From Microglena sp. YARC (taxonomy: Eukaryota > Chlorophyta > Chlorophyceae > Chlamydomonadales > Chlamydomonadaceae), in NCBI GenBank assembly GCA_022414725.1, contig CM039464.1:8200411-8264410 (forward strand): a DNA stretch of 64,000 nucleotides, written 5' to 3'. The stretch's first letter is position 1. Each line of letters opens with the position of its first letter. Positions 45,710 through 53,211 of the stretch are shown here, piece after piece. The notes under the pieces were generated by a model, which worked only from the letters and a program-made list of their open reading frames with translations, was not told where the DNA came from and searched no databases. Made by a program: the position numbers and the translations under genes.

Positions 45710-48570
45710 GGGGCTGCAGGGGTACAGAAGAGGGTGCCGAAGACCCCTAAATTTGCAGTTACAAGTTTCAAGATACAAACAATGAAATAGGTAGTCAAGG
45801 TTAGGGATGGTATCTACAAGGGTTGGGTGCAAGGGATGGGCAAGTCTTTTTTGCCTACCAGCTTACCCCTGGACTGCAACATACATACAACACACTGCTA
45901 ATTTGGGTGGCCTTTGGCACCCTTTTATTTGGCTTACCACGTTTTTCCTCTATGTTGATATCTTGCAGAGAAAAAACGAAGAGGGTCGAAGTGGGTCGAA
46001 GAGGTTTACGCAAAGCAACGAAGTCGGTTGAAGTGGGTTGAAGAGGTTTTAGCAAACCCTGGTTTTGCTTTTCTTTTTTTCTTCGAGATATCATCATAAA
46101 GCAAAAAAGTGATAAAGGGTTGCATTCTGCGAAGGAAGGGTGCCCTAGGGGTGCAGAAAAGGGTGCCGAAGACACCCCTAAATTTGAGGTGACAAGGGGC
46201 GACAGACTGGATTGGTGCAAGGATGTGAAGTATGATCTGACCAATGCACTTCTGTGGGAGGAAAAAAAATAGCATATGAAACTTGAACTTGAACTTGACC
46301 TTGGTTATGTGGCTCTGTACTTGAACTTTAACTTGAACGTGGTTTTTGGCTGCTCACTGAATTGGGCAAATGAAAACAACCTGAAATTAGTATATTCACA
46401 ATGAGTGGTTGGCCCCAGTGAAAGCAAACGGGCTGGCCCCCTCAACCTCACGCCTCGTGATAAGGTGTGCAATGTTTTGTGTATTGACAATGAACCATGG
46501 AAAACAGGACCAAAACATGCCTTCAACACCACCACCACCACCAACAACAACAACACCAACACCAACACCCAGTGTTTTATTTTCTACAGCACGTCGCCTG
46601 TGCGGTGCTCTTCCGTCGTTGCATGGCAACGCATGAGCCCCCTGAACCCCCAGGGATCTGCGCTTGGAGCTCCGCCATGAGATGGCTGCGTAACAATCCT
46701 GAAATCAGATTTGAGTAGCCCAAGTAGCTATTCAACCTGGCCTACAGAAAGCTGAAATTAGACAATGCCACCACCACGAGTACTCACAGTGTTTTTTTCG
46801 GTGCGACGCGTTGCTAATTGAGATTGAATTGCTAAGTCGGTGCGACCCCAGCGCGACGCGCTACCCCCCAAACCCCGCGGAACGCCAAGTGAGGAGCCTG
46901 GGAGGGTTGGGGGGGGGGGGGGGGGGGGGGGGGGGGCATTTCTGACTAGTTTAGTTGGACCCATGCGTCGCCATGCAGCGACGGAATGGCGTAGCGTCGC
47001 ATAAAAAAAGTGATGAGTACTACCTACACAACTATGCCACCACCCATTCCCACTCTAACCCTCTGGAAAGGCGACATCAGGAGATAGTATTCAACACCCG
47101 CCTCTCTCTAAAAAGTATCGCTGCGAATGTGTTCTTTGGCCCCTTTGTTTTGCACCCCTGTGGCACCCTTCCCCCCCATTATGCACCCTTATAAGCCAAG
47201 TAAACGTGTACCGTACACCCCTAAAATGTGCAGTGTACGCCACCACCCATTCCCACTCTCACCCACTGAAAAGGCGTCATCAGAAGGTAGTAGTCCACAC
47301 GCGCCTCTCTCCCCTCAACTCTCCTCAGGCTGTTCTCCGCAGCTGACTTGAGACATAGATCCCTATTGTGTCCAAAGTCCCTCCATTCATTCTGCAACAG
47401 GAGGCCTGGAATACCTACATAGGCACACACAGGCAGTGAGCCATCACTATGACTCTTCTTGCATCTTGCTTGCCAACTAAATGTATTGGTATGTATGTAT
47501 GTTACAGTCCCTCCATTTATTCTGCACCAGGAGGCCTGTTATGCCTACATAGGCACACACAGGCAGTGAGCTATCACTGTGACTATTGTTGCATCTTGCT
47601 TGCCAACTAAATGTATTGTTATGTACGTATGTGACAGTCTCTATATTCATTCTGCACCAGGAGGCCTGTGATGCCTATGTATGGGCACATACAGGCATTG
47701 AAGCCACTGTTTTTCTCTCCGGCTATGAGCAGCAGCTTCTAGGCAGCTCCCCTGGCTGCCTAATCAGCCAAACCTAAAGCAACCTAGTGCACCTTGAAGC
47801 TGACGTAATCAGTTTTCTAGCGCTCCTGATTTTTTAGGGAGCTGCCAAGAAGCTGCTGCTAGTAGCAGGGGGGAAAAAGTGAGTGAGGGATTGTGACCTG
47901 GACGGACCTGTTTTACAACTCTCTACACCCATGTGATTGCATTCTGTGCCCATCAGAGTGGAACAGTATATTTATTTAATTTTTTGCTTTACCCTTTTTT
48001 GCTTTCTTGCTAGCACCCTTTGATTCTTAATTGGAGAATAGTTGGAAGGCCCCTTCCTCCACACAAACACACACTCACAACCCAGTATTGTCAAGCGTGC
48101 TCATCTTAGGTCAACAATGGCCTGTCCATGACCAAGCAATCCAATGAAATTCACCCCACAACAACATCGCATCCATCACGCCAAAGATTTATTTTCTAGC
48201 TACGACCAGCAGGTTCTGGGAAGCTCTCTGAGCCAGCCACTGGTCTAAGCTCCAAGATTCCAACAGTATTGGAAAGATGTTTTCGTCAGCTTCCGTTTGC
48301 ACTATGTTGCTATAGGTTTGGCTGGGAACAAAACCAGGGGAGCTGCCTAGAAGCTGCTGAAAAGTAAAGTTATTAGCTCACCTTCTCCTTCAAAGAACGA
48401 CACAATCCAGTCACTGGTGCCTTTCTCCTCTGCCCCGTGGCATATCACCCAGCTGCTGATGTGCGGGACTATGGAGCGCAGAGCATTCATCACGAGCTCC
48501 CTGGGGGCCTCGTGAATGATCATATTGAGGCAGATGTGAGTGTGGCCCTGCTGCCCTGGCTGGCCCTGGC
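35718..48570 (-). CDS. Glycosyltransferase family 2 protein with TPR-like repeats (whole gene, exons A-F)
   Basis: Minus-strand exons A (48570-48382), B (47414-47263), C (45045-44837), D (43662-43407), D2 (40519-40382), E (38859-38661) and F (36040-35718) join with compatible phases at all six junctions (1, 0, 2, 0, 0, 1), each with GT donor and AG acceptor. The product follows the plan of GT2 enzymes fused to TPRs: the nucleotide-sugar fold start ICLNMIIHEAPRELV with GAEEKGTSD; IPGLLLQNEWRDFGHNRDL; VDYYLLM; DAYAVVERDEV; LHWRWSGVVHEFL; then TPR-like PWDPRSRFYLANAYMDSKQF, LGGWVDEVYVSAYKTAQ, RQEPLYQMAKLYRT and GHFDDGQAACQSL. Where relatives have a metal-binding D-x-D after DYLL, this protein reads MTPFQW, so catalysis is in doubt. 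Upstream exons may exist. The role (sugar transfer to a protein or glycan, probably endomembrane or cytosolic) is inferred from the family; the substrate is unknown. Confidence 0.8.
36041..37263. other. Intron between exons E and F, distal part
   Basis: It contains a minus-strand copy of the dispersed repeat of 27.1 kb (about 36190-36330), DNA shared with 42.1-42.3 kb (GATGAAGATGTCTGACATAT-like at about 36375), ATTGG/CCAATT-rich DNA at about 36490-36560, and (GGTCGT)n-like simple sequence at 36600-36650. No exon seen. Confidence 0.5.
37264..37598. repeat. (TAA)n microsatellite with CAA and CAT variants
   Basis: About 335 bp of AATAATAAT on the plus strand, with interspersed ACAAAT and AACAATAACAATAATCAT units. 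The middle block and the 3' block share the same variant order, indicating a duplication. Long Ile/Tyr/Leu or Asn frames here are artefacts. Confidence 0.97.
37897..38046. mobile_element. TAGGGAACGGCA-family MITE inside the exon E array
   Basis: 150 bp, TAGGGAGTGTCGATATCATA to an inverted TAGGGAACGGCATATCATAC. The interior has CCGGCAG, AAAGTTACCATTTGTAT and ATGATGCAATTTGC. The right flank is CTCACATG, the left CTCATACA, the expected position of an 8-bp duplication of array sequence. Confidence 0.85.
38501..38655. mobile_element. TAGGGAACGGCA-family MITE with perfect 8-bp target duplication
   Basis: 155 bp, TAGGGAACAGCAATATGATC to an inverted TAGGGAACAGTAGCATGTGA. CTCACATG lies immediately outside both ends (38493-38500 and 38656-38663). 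The array unit normally contains CTCACATG once, so the duplication is real. The 8-bp duplication suggests a hAT-type transposase. Confidence 0.9.
38661..38859 (-). CDS. Exon E (EPLY TPR-like block)
   Basis: Acceptor CACCTCCCAG, donor ACACAT/GTGAGT; 199 bp starting in phase 0. It encodes VLPYRQEPLYQMAKLYRT, DYEACYSYATAAHAQG and ALFVSHNTHEYLVPGEMC, matching the P.r.EPLY.lA.lYR and lFv....yey signature that follows the catalytic domain in TPR-fused GT2 proteins. The duplicated counterpart is exon G. Confidence 0.85.
38860..39880 (-). repeat. Acceptor-side array: about five extra copies of the exon E start plus GGGTTG simple sequence
   Basis: On the minus strand CCTCCCAG/GTCCTTCCTTACC recurs near 39325, 39420, 39565, 39720 and 39862, each preceded by a pyrimidine tract like that of the true acceptor (units of about 100-150 bp). 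Between the real exon and the first copy lies about 400 bp of CCCAACCCAACC-type simple sequence (38880-39290). The long Pro/Ser frame across it is an artefact. Confidence 0.88.
39881..40230. other. Intron DNA with GCGC-rich inverted-repeat sequence
   Basis: At 39990-40215 GGTGCTGAAGACC appears at both ends, in direct orientation. Between them GCGCTTTAGCGC, AAAGCGCAAAAA and AAAGCGCAGA motifs give self-complementary structure. No exon. Confidence 0.5.
40231..40381 (-). repeat. 20-bp array: about eight copies of the exon D2 3' end plus donor
   Basis: On the minus strand the unit is GCCCATATGGTGAGTGTAGT; GCCCATATG is the end of exon D2 and GTGAGT its donor. Variants carry CTCATATG or TTTCATG in the exon part. 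Confidence 0.93.
40382..40519 (-). CDS. Exon D2 (linker between the two TPR-like blocks)
   Basis: Exactly 46 codons between acceptor GCCTGCGTGCAG and donor CATATG/GTGAGT, phase 0 at both ends. It encodes ILHILYSQKSSLSEQ, HIRMWPQLIYGDD and FDVWHVLQAYTAAHM, supplying the W..v..ayl.Ay segment expected between exon D (SAYKTAQ) and exon E (RQEPLY). It was found only because that segment was missing, which is strong support for the model. Confidence 0.82.
40520..40765 (-). repeat. Acceptor-side array of exon D2, about 113-bp unit
   Basis: GTGCAGATCC/ACCTTTCAC-type text (plus-strand GAAGGATCTGCACGCAGG, GAAAGGTCTGCACGCAGG, GAGGGATCTGCGCAG) recurs near 40514, 40627 and 40741. The flanking GGCTAGGGTTCAGTTGT grades further upstream into the 33-bp array at 41.1-41.6 kb. 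Confidence 0.88.
40766..41134. other. Intron DNA with a dispersed-repeat copy
   Basis: AGCTATTGGGGGCTG and its near complement at 40820-40890 can form a stem. 40925-41085 is a copy of the dispersed repeat described at 27090-27250. Confidence 0.5.
41135..41630. repeat. 33-bp array GTCAGTTTAGGGTTCAGTTG + TGATTCAGCTGTC
   Basis: About 14 units; TTTAGGGTT in each gives it a telomere-like look, but the period is 33 bp. It derives from the same text as the acceptor-side array of exon D2 (GGCTAGGGTTCAGTTGTGAT). Confidence 0.95.
41631..42549. other. Intron DNA, one unexplained open frame
   Basis: A minus-strand frame at 41641-41865 (DLMIDFILSFKPDLRND, then NAWWGVVLREPHL) looks protein-like but matches no family I know and has no splice support. 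TTTAGGGTTTAGGG occurs at about 42250. A dispersed-repeat copy lies at 42310-42480. GGCCTGGGGGG is repeated at 41939 and 41990. Confidence 0.4.
42550..42757. mobile_element. Long inverted repeat (MITE-like hairpin)
   Basis: The arms GTTATGATGACAACTTGAAG ... AAAACCAGGGTCTGC-type and their reverse complement face each other around about 80 bp with CGTTGCGTACGAAG at the centre. Each arm is about 60-70 bp. A relative with the same CTTCGAGATATCATCATAAAG end lies at about 45950-46110. No coding. Confidence 0.8.
43130..43406 (-). repeat. About 85-97-bp array: copies of the exon D 3' end plus donor
   Basis: On the minus strand GCCTACAACACAGCCCAG/GTGATGTTAAAT recurs near 43319, 43232 and 43135, with a further isolated copy near 42834. 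In the real exon D the text is GCCTACAAAACAGCCCAG/GTGATGTTAAAT. AT-rich filler separates the copies. Confidence 0.93.
43407..43662 (-). CDS. Exon D (first TPR-like block)
   Basis: Acceptor CATTCTGCACAG, donor GCCCAG/GTGATG; 256 bp. The first G completes a Leu codon begun in exon C. It encodes DLYFQFDSRADGSYTKLVLD, then REVDQNPWDPRSRFYLANAY, then LAIEHYIHRIRLGGWVDEVY. The d.dpRs.FYLA.sy.d....A...Y..R...GGW.eEv...y pattern is diagnostic for the TPR region of GT2-TPR proteins. Confidence 0.88.
43663..43769 (-). repeat. Acceptor tract duplication before exon D
   Basis: CAGAATGTGAAGG-GGAAGATGAGGGC (plus strand) occurs twice, at 43669 and 43709, separated by a G run. It duplicates the pyrimidine tract and acceptor side only. 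A TG microsatellite follows. Confidence 0.8.
43770..44836 (-). repeat. About 110-150-bp array: eight extra copies of the exon C 3' end plus donor
   Basis: On the minus strand each unit has GGGAGTGGTGAATGGACAGC, then GGCGACAGATNTGTGAGTGG, the end of exon C and its donor, then (GGT)n and a spacer with ATGCAATGAAT. Copies sit near 43800, 43920, 44060, 44185, 44303, 44418, 44550 and 44705; the real donor is at 44836. In most copies the donor is GTGAGTGG, which is stronger than the real GTAAGTGG or equal to it. Confidence 0.94.
44837..45045 (-). CDS. Exon C (end of the GT2 catalytic domain)
   Basis: Acceptor CCGGTTATGCAG, donor ACAGATTT/GTAAGT; 209 bp. It encodes VVLTQPGRSLKSL, LTADAYAVVERDEV and SSRLHWRWSGVVHEFL. 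W.W.GvvHEyL is the hallmark of the acceptor-side part of this GT2 group. It begins in phase 0, continuing from exon B (PFQW). Confidence 0.87.
45245..45790. repeat. 179-bp tandem triplication
   Basis: CACACAGCTGATTTGGTCTT, TTCATTGGGGTTTTTAATGG and GGGGTGCCAAAGACCCCTA recur at 179-bp spacing (starts near 45249, 45428, 45607). The third copy has a (GT)n and a G run inside. Each unit contains GGCACCC ... GGGTGCC inverted ends, so an inverted-repeat element was triplicated; single copies lie at about 26.53, 37.61, 46.12 and 47.13 kb. Confidence 0.92.
46795..47010. mobile_element. Inverted-repeat element with GTGCGACGCG ends
   Basis: It runs from AGTGTTTTTTTCGGTGCGAC to an end that reads, inverted, CACTTTTTTTATGCGACGCT. 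It contains GCGCGACGCGCTACCCCCCA and a long G run, then ATGCGTCGCCATGCAGCGAC. A copy in the opposite orientation lies at about 57990-58150 (GCGTCGCACTGGGGGCGCAC). A short non-autonomous element is likely. Confidence 0.7.
47037..47105 (-). repeat. One donor-side copy of the exon B end
   Basis: On the plus strand CACCACCCATTCCCACTCTA, ACCCTCTGGAAAGGCG and ACATCAGGAGATAGTA closely repeat 47240-47290, which is the end of exon B and its donor, about 200 bp away in the downstream intron. Confidence 0.85.
47263..47414 (-). CDS. Exon B (GT2 catalytic domain, central part)
   Basis: Acceptor TGTGCCTATGTAG, donor TTTTCAGTGG/GTGAGAG; 152 bp. It completes a Gly codon begun in exon A and encodes IPGLLLQNEWRDFGHNRDLC, LKSAAENS and VDYYLLMTPFQW. 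IPG.l....w.dFg.NR is the strongest single motif for this GT2-TPR group. The D-x-D expected after DYLL is absent. Confidence 0.87.
47376..47704 (-). repeat. 130-bp acceptor-side array: three copies of the exon B start and 3' splice site
   Basis: TCTGCAACAGGAGGCCTG (47391), TCTGCACCAGGAGGCCTG (47521, 47651) and the following CCTACATAGGCACACACAGG repeat at exactly 130 bp. On the gene strand this is the pyrimidine tract, CCTATGTAG acceptor and first exon B codons. The third copy is cut by a MITE at 47705. Confidence 0.93.
47705..47884. mobile_element. hAT-like MITE
   Basis: It starts CACTGTTTTTCTCTCCGGC and has GAGCAGCAGCTTCTAGGCAG and the inverted GGGAGCTGCCAAGAAGCTGC. The right end is worn (GGGGGGAAAAAGTGAGTG). 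Confidence 0.8.
47885..48182. other. Intron DNA without recognisable features
   Basis: Unique sequence between two MITEs in the intron between exons A and B. Confidence 0.5.
48183..48372. mobile_element. hAT-like MITE abutting the exon A donor
   Basis: It has AAGATTTATTTTCTAGCTAC, AGCAGGTTCTGGGAAGCTC and the inverted GGAGCTGCCTAGAAGCTGCT. It ends about 9 bp from the exon A splice donor at 48381, so it forms the very start of the intron. Confidence 0.75.
48382..48570 (-). CDS. Exon A (start of the GT2 catalytic domain; 5' limit uncertain)
   Basis: Donor GGAGAAG/GTGAGC. It encodes HTHICLNMIIHEAPRELV, MNALRSIVPHISSWVICHGA and EEKGTSDWIVSFFEGEG, which is the first beta-strand and nucleotide-binding region of GT2 folds (iclnMIvkne...i..cl.Sv.p.i..wvi.dtGStDgT). 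The usual D-T-G-S-T-D-G-T is altered to C-H-G-A-E-E-K-G-T, another hint of changed or lost catalysis. Upstream in frame is a Gly/Gln-rich stretch that may or may not be coding; the frame is open to about 48.7 kb, where a MITE fragment lies, so the true start is elsewhere. Confidence 0.8.
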
Positions 48571-48726
48571 CCTGCTGCCCTGCACCCATCCTATGGCCAT
48601 TGCCTACATGACTCCCTGCCTCCACGAGGGGAAGGAGGCTGAAATGGCGCGTGTGAAGGAGCGTGGCAAGCAGATAGGCAAGTTGAAGGCAGCAGCTGAG
48701 TGGCAGCCGCCCTCGACCCTTCAGAC

Positions 48727-49340
48727 AGAATTTATTTCTTTGGCTACGCATGGCAGCTCCTAGCCAGCTCATCACAGTATAAGTATGGCTGATAGGGCGT
48801 GCGAATGCTAGATATCCTATCTAGCTTATAGCGTTCCATCACCAAATGACCAAATGACTAAATCGAAATCTTACAAGTTATAATTTACTTCATTTGCAAG
48901 TCATGTAATTCAAAATGTCAGCAAGCCGATAAACTGCTTAGCTTATGCTGATGCGCATTGCTGCCGAGACGTCCTACGGACTGCCAATGCGCATGGCTGC
49001 CAGTGCAAGCTTATACTCATGCACATGATTGCTGGGGCGTGCTAATGCTGGTGGACATGGTAGATGCTGGTGCATACAATTGCTTGAGCTTATGGCTGAA
49101 TGCATTGATGACATAGCTCTGTGGGCGTGGTAAGGCATCAGTGTATCACTGCAAGAGCCACAAGTCCACAACAGCTGACCACGCAGCATTCATGGGTTTT
49201 GTAGCGCTCAACTCAGTGCTTTTCTTCAAAACCTGGTGCACCTTGAAGCTGATACAATCAGCAGCTCAGAACTGCTGAAGTCCAGTGGCTGGCTCAAGAA
49301 GCTGCCTAGAAGCTGCTAAGAAATGCCGGAAAAAACAGCC
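48727..49340. repeat. Two MITE fragments and unique DNA
   Basis: TTTATTTCTTTGGCTACGCA at 48728 is a left end only. CCTTGAAGCTGATACAATCA and AGAAGCTGCCTAGAAGCTGC at 49240-49320 is a right part only. Between them GCTTATGCTGATGCGCATTG-like phrases are repeated, but no array forms. Confidence 0.65.
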
Positions 49341-51639
49341 CCCGCTCAACTCCCATGGGCATGGGTGGTGTGGGACCGCAGGTTAGGAATGCAGAAAGAA
49401 GAGACTAGTGGTAGGTGCGCATTAATAAGGGACAGACTAGGGCTCTAGGGTTTCATGCCCTCCTTAAGTGAGAATGGAAGATGTGCCGATTCACACTGTG
49501 CATGTACCAGGCCTGCAGAACCACAATTGCAGGAGAGTGTGTACAACCCCAGGACAAATAGCATGGATGAAATCAAGTTGGAGTATGTTGTAAAATCATA
49601 ACAATGAAAGAAACTGTGAGAGCACAGAAGCAGGGGACCCGGCTGAAATGAGGTACCCAGATGTACAACGGCGAATCTGCCCGATTGTGCAGCAGCGAGA
49701 GGCCAAATGAGTCCGCATGTGGCTTCGCTTCAATGCTTTGGGGGGCTGCGGGCATGACCAGTGCACGCAGCAATATTGTGCGGTATCTAGGACTGGACCC
49801 AGCTGCGAGAACCAAGGCTGCATCGCAAGGGCAAGTTGGATGCGGAGGCCTACCGAGGGGGCGTAATGGAAGAGCGGAGTAGGCGGTCTGGGCATGACCT
49901 CACAAGTCACAACTACCTTGGGTTCGTCCGGATTGGCCATCCTCGTGTCGGAAGCAACAATCGTTTATGAGTATGGAATGAGGACGCATCGCGGTAAGAA
50001 GAGTAAGACTCTATAATAAAGAGAAAGACACTAGATTATGCTACGACGATGGACCACTCGACAGCTGGGCTGTCGAGGTAGCCTTCTGTCAGGATCTGAA
50101 TCAGCCAGGCTGGCACTGGTACGTGCTCCCAGTCAGCTAGTTAACTGATCCATCCGGATCTTGTCGTGCTCGGCTCACATGCAAAGCCATGCATCGGGTG
50201 TGTGAAGCCGACGGATGCGGATGCGGAGCCAGTTCAACCACAACGCGAGCAGGCTTGCAATCGCGGTGGCACTCCACCTAGACAGGCGTTGGTATCACCT
50301 CTACCCATGCTTCTCTCCGTCTCTCCCTCATACTATACTCCTGCTCAGCAAATCAATGCCGAGACGATTTCTGGATTTCCCATTATGGCACGGTCAGCGT
50401 ACCAACGAAGAACTGCGAACGTTATCAATAAAACGCGCTTCCTCGGCCTCATGCTGAGAACATAAGGTGCAGAAACTCAAGGCACGCAGCTTTGGTTGGA
50501 TGTGCAGCAGGCCGTCTGGCCCAGGACCCAAGTCCCCACCGGAGAATTCCAGAACCAAGAGGCAGAGGGAGAACAGGGACTGTAGCATTACATATCAGGA
50601 GAGTTGTCTGATCCAAAGCCTAAACCTAGCATGGGCTTCTTATTCAAGCAATACGACGGTATTATATCTTAACCACACACTCCGCCGCCTCTACCAACAC
50701 TAATAACAACTTAATCCCAGGTTTGTAACACAGACACTGTCATGAAATCAACTTCACCATCACTACTTATCACCAACAACAACAAAGAAAATGACCACGG
50801 CCACAAGAACAGAATACCATTGCCGGTGAAGTGGTGAGTTACAGGGGCAGTCAAACTAAGGTCAACTGGTCAATTTCAGTGTATAGGCAAACAAGGAGGG
50901 CTTGGACAGGAAAAGTAACTTGACCAGCATCTATGTAATTACATTTTGTACTCTGGTGTGTGGCGCAGCAGTGAATATGCTATCCATTTTTATTCCGCCT
51001 GCAGACGGTGAGCAACCTGAAGGTGAATAGAGCATTCAATCACACCAACACTAGACTAACACACCAACATAACGTTTGTGCCGTAGTGTTTGTCCTGCCT
51101 ATATATGTGTGTATACCCATCTGCAGAGCATACGCAACCTGAAGGCTGGTAGACCATGTACCGTTATCACTTCAAGACAGCAAAAAGATGTGTTGCCACT
51201 GATAGGGTAAAGCAGATTTTCCTTCTTATCCTAGAACCTGCTGGACATAGCCCCCCAAAATGATTAATAGCACACGTAGACTATAGTACCTTCCATCCCA
51301 TGGCACCATGAGCTTGAAGGGAAGGCCAAACCGCTATAACACCAAGCAAGCAAAGGATGAAAAGAAGACCCCTCCCCAAGCAACACTTAATCAGCAACAT
51401 ATCTAGGTTAATCAAACATATTTAGGTTAATCAATTTCATACTGGTCCCAAGGATTGTCGCATGATATCGTACAATACAAATACAAGGTTGTCAAGAACG
51501 ATATATTGCACGATATTGTACTTGATAACCCTATCCATGTAGCCACATATCATTGATGTCATCATTTTATATGCATCGCATTGCATATCATTTCAAATGA
51601 ACCCCGGGTTCCATCATCTTGATGAACTATCCTCCTGTG
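49341..51639. other. Gene-free stretch
   Basis: No supported gene. The phrase GCAACCTGAAGG occurs at about 51012 and 51128 after CTGCAGA and recurs at 52155 and 53163 (see findings). Confidence 0.4.
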
Positions 51640-51828
51640 CTCTGCTTTTCAACTACAAGCAGCAGCTTCTAGGCAGCTCCCCTGAATAGCTATTCAGCCA
51701 AACTTGGCGCAACCTCGAGCACCTTCAAGCTGGCACAACAAGCTTTCCAGAACTGCTGAAATAGGTCTGTTTAGCCAAGTGATTGGCTCAGGGAGCTGCC
51801 TAGAAGCTGCTATGAAAAAGCTGAAAAC
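51640..51828. mobile_element. hAT-like MITE
   Basis: CTCTGCTTTTCAACTACAAG, AGCAGCTTCTAGGCAGCTCC and the inverted GGGAGCTGCCTAGAAGCTGC followed by TATGAAAAAGCTG. The middle (CACCTTCAAGCTGGCACAAC) is shared with the copies at 47705 and 49216. Confidence 0.8.
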
Positions 51829-51918
51829 AAATACTGATATCCTCATGCTCCTCTGGTACACCGTGTAATCAAAGAAGGGCTGCTCTGCTTCTTTGGGGAG
51901 AGCAAATACAACTTAAGC

Positions 51919-52126
51919 CATAGCTTTTCTTCCCAGCTGCGAGAAGTAGCTTCTAGGTAGCTCCTTGAGCCAGCCACTGGGCTAAGCCCCAAGATTTCAA
52001 CAGAAGTGCAACTGGGAAGCTGATCCTGTCAGCTTCCAGAGGCACCACATTGCAACAAGATTAGCTGGGTAGCAAGCCAGGGGAGCTGCCTAGAAGCTGC
52101 TGCTCGTAGCTGAAAAGAAAAGCTAC
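51919..52126. mobile_element. hAT-like MITE, CATAGCTTTTC subfamily, with target duplication
   Basis: 208 bp from CATAGCTTTTCTTCCCAGC to an inverted GTAGCTTTTCTTTTCAGC. Flanks ACTTAAGC (51911-51918) and ACCTAAGC (52127-52134) match at 7 of 8 positions. Confidence 0.88.
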
Positions 52127-52569
52127 ACCTAAGCCTGCTCACTAAACGCAGCGGTGAACAGCCGGAAGGCTGACAGACTATGTAATGATGTATCCAAGTA
52201 CCAAACAAGTGAGCCAAGGCCGGAGGGGCATCATGCAACCAAGTTCAAGCTGACCCACCTTGCGGTGAGTCACATAAGCGCATGAGCATGTGAGCAATAG
52301 TTTGATCATGCACATAAGCCACGCTTACAGGGTGGGTTATAAAATGGGGGCATTTTGCCATAAAACCCCATTTTGCAAGTGTGGGTGAAACCCACACTTA
52401 GCATAACATACTTGAACATAAACCGGGCGCGAAGGCTTGCACACTTGGCACTTTTCAAACTAAACCATGTTGCAGTGAGTCAAGTCAAGTATGGGTGCTG
52501 GAGACATCAGGCAAGCAGTAAAGACTATTTCTGCTGTAGCAGAGAGGTCCGCCATCATCATACTGCTGG

Positions 52570-52773
52570 CAATGTTTATTCTGTTGGCTATGTGTAGCAG
52601 CTTCTAGCAACTCTCTTTCTCTGTCCTTGGGGGCTGCACCTCAAGCTAGCTAATGCCGCTAAAAGCTTGCATGACAGGTATTCCAATGCAGCTGAAAGCG
52701 TTTGGCTGGCCCATGTGACGGGCTAATGGAGCTGACTAGAAGCTGCCGCACGCAACCCAAAAAAGAAACAGTG
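52570..52773. mobile_element. hAT-like MITE with perfect 8-bp target duplication
   Basis: 204 bp from CAATGTTTATTCTGTTGGC to an inverted CACTGTTTCTTTTTTGGGT. ACTGCTGG occurs on both sides (52562-52569 and 52774-52781). This is one of the two copies that define the family's 8-bp duplication. Confidence 0.95.
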
Positions 52774-52814
52774 ACTGCTGGGCTCCAGGGAAGCTGTAAA
52801 AACTCGTCATGCTG

Positions 52815-52985
52815 CAGTGTTTGTGTACATTGTTACGGTCCAGGGGTGGCCAAATAGCCTGAAAGGGGTTGCCCAACCAAGAGGGGTTAAAAAGAAAAGG
52901 CACTGATGAACTGAAAACCTAAACAATCGTTTGACCAATAGGGGCCCTGAGTTTGTGCAACAGTGATACTTTAATTTTGCGATTC
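52815..52985 (-). repeat. Dispersed repeat copy (27090-27250 family)
   Basis: On the minus strand GAAAGTATCACTGTTGCAC-like text, then AACTCAGGGCCCCTATTGG, CAACCCCTTTCAGGCTATTTG and CCACCCCTGGACCGTAACA, in the family order. Confidence 0.75.
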
Positions 52986-53211
52986 TCATCGCATTGTGTT
53001 ATTATTATCATAGCAGTGCTGGAACAAGTACTATTATTATCATTGCCGCCATCATTGTAGTGCTGAGGTCTAGTTACAAGAGTTTGGGCTTTGTGTCTAT
53101 ATCCTGCTTTTATATTGATTTGTGTTAACACTGCCCATGCTAACTCCATCCGCAGACTGTGAGCAGCCTAAAGGCTGGTAGAACATGCATTAGAGCCAAG
53201 TTCAAGATCTA

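Larger units (their letters stand above)
45046..47036. other. Large intron between exons B and C
   Basis: 45085-45250 has TTGCGCTTTTGACGCAACTG-type inverted motifs related to about 23.78 kb. A 179-bp unit is repeated three times (45245-45790). A hairpin relative of 42.55 kb lies at about 45950-46110. A minus-strand GCGTGAGGTTGA element lies at 46390-46480. An element rich in GCGACGC with a long G run lies at 46795-47010. No exon seen. Confidence 0.6.
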
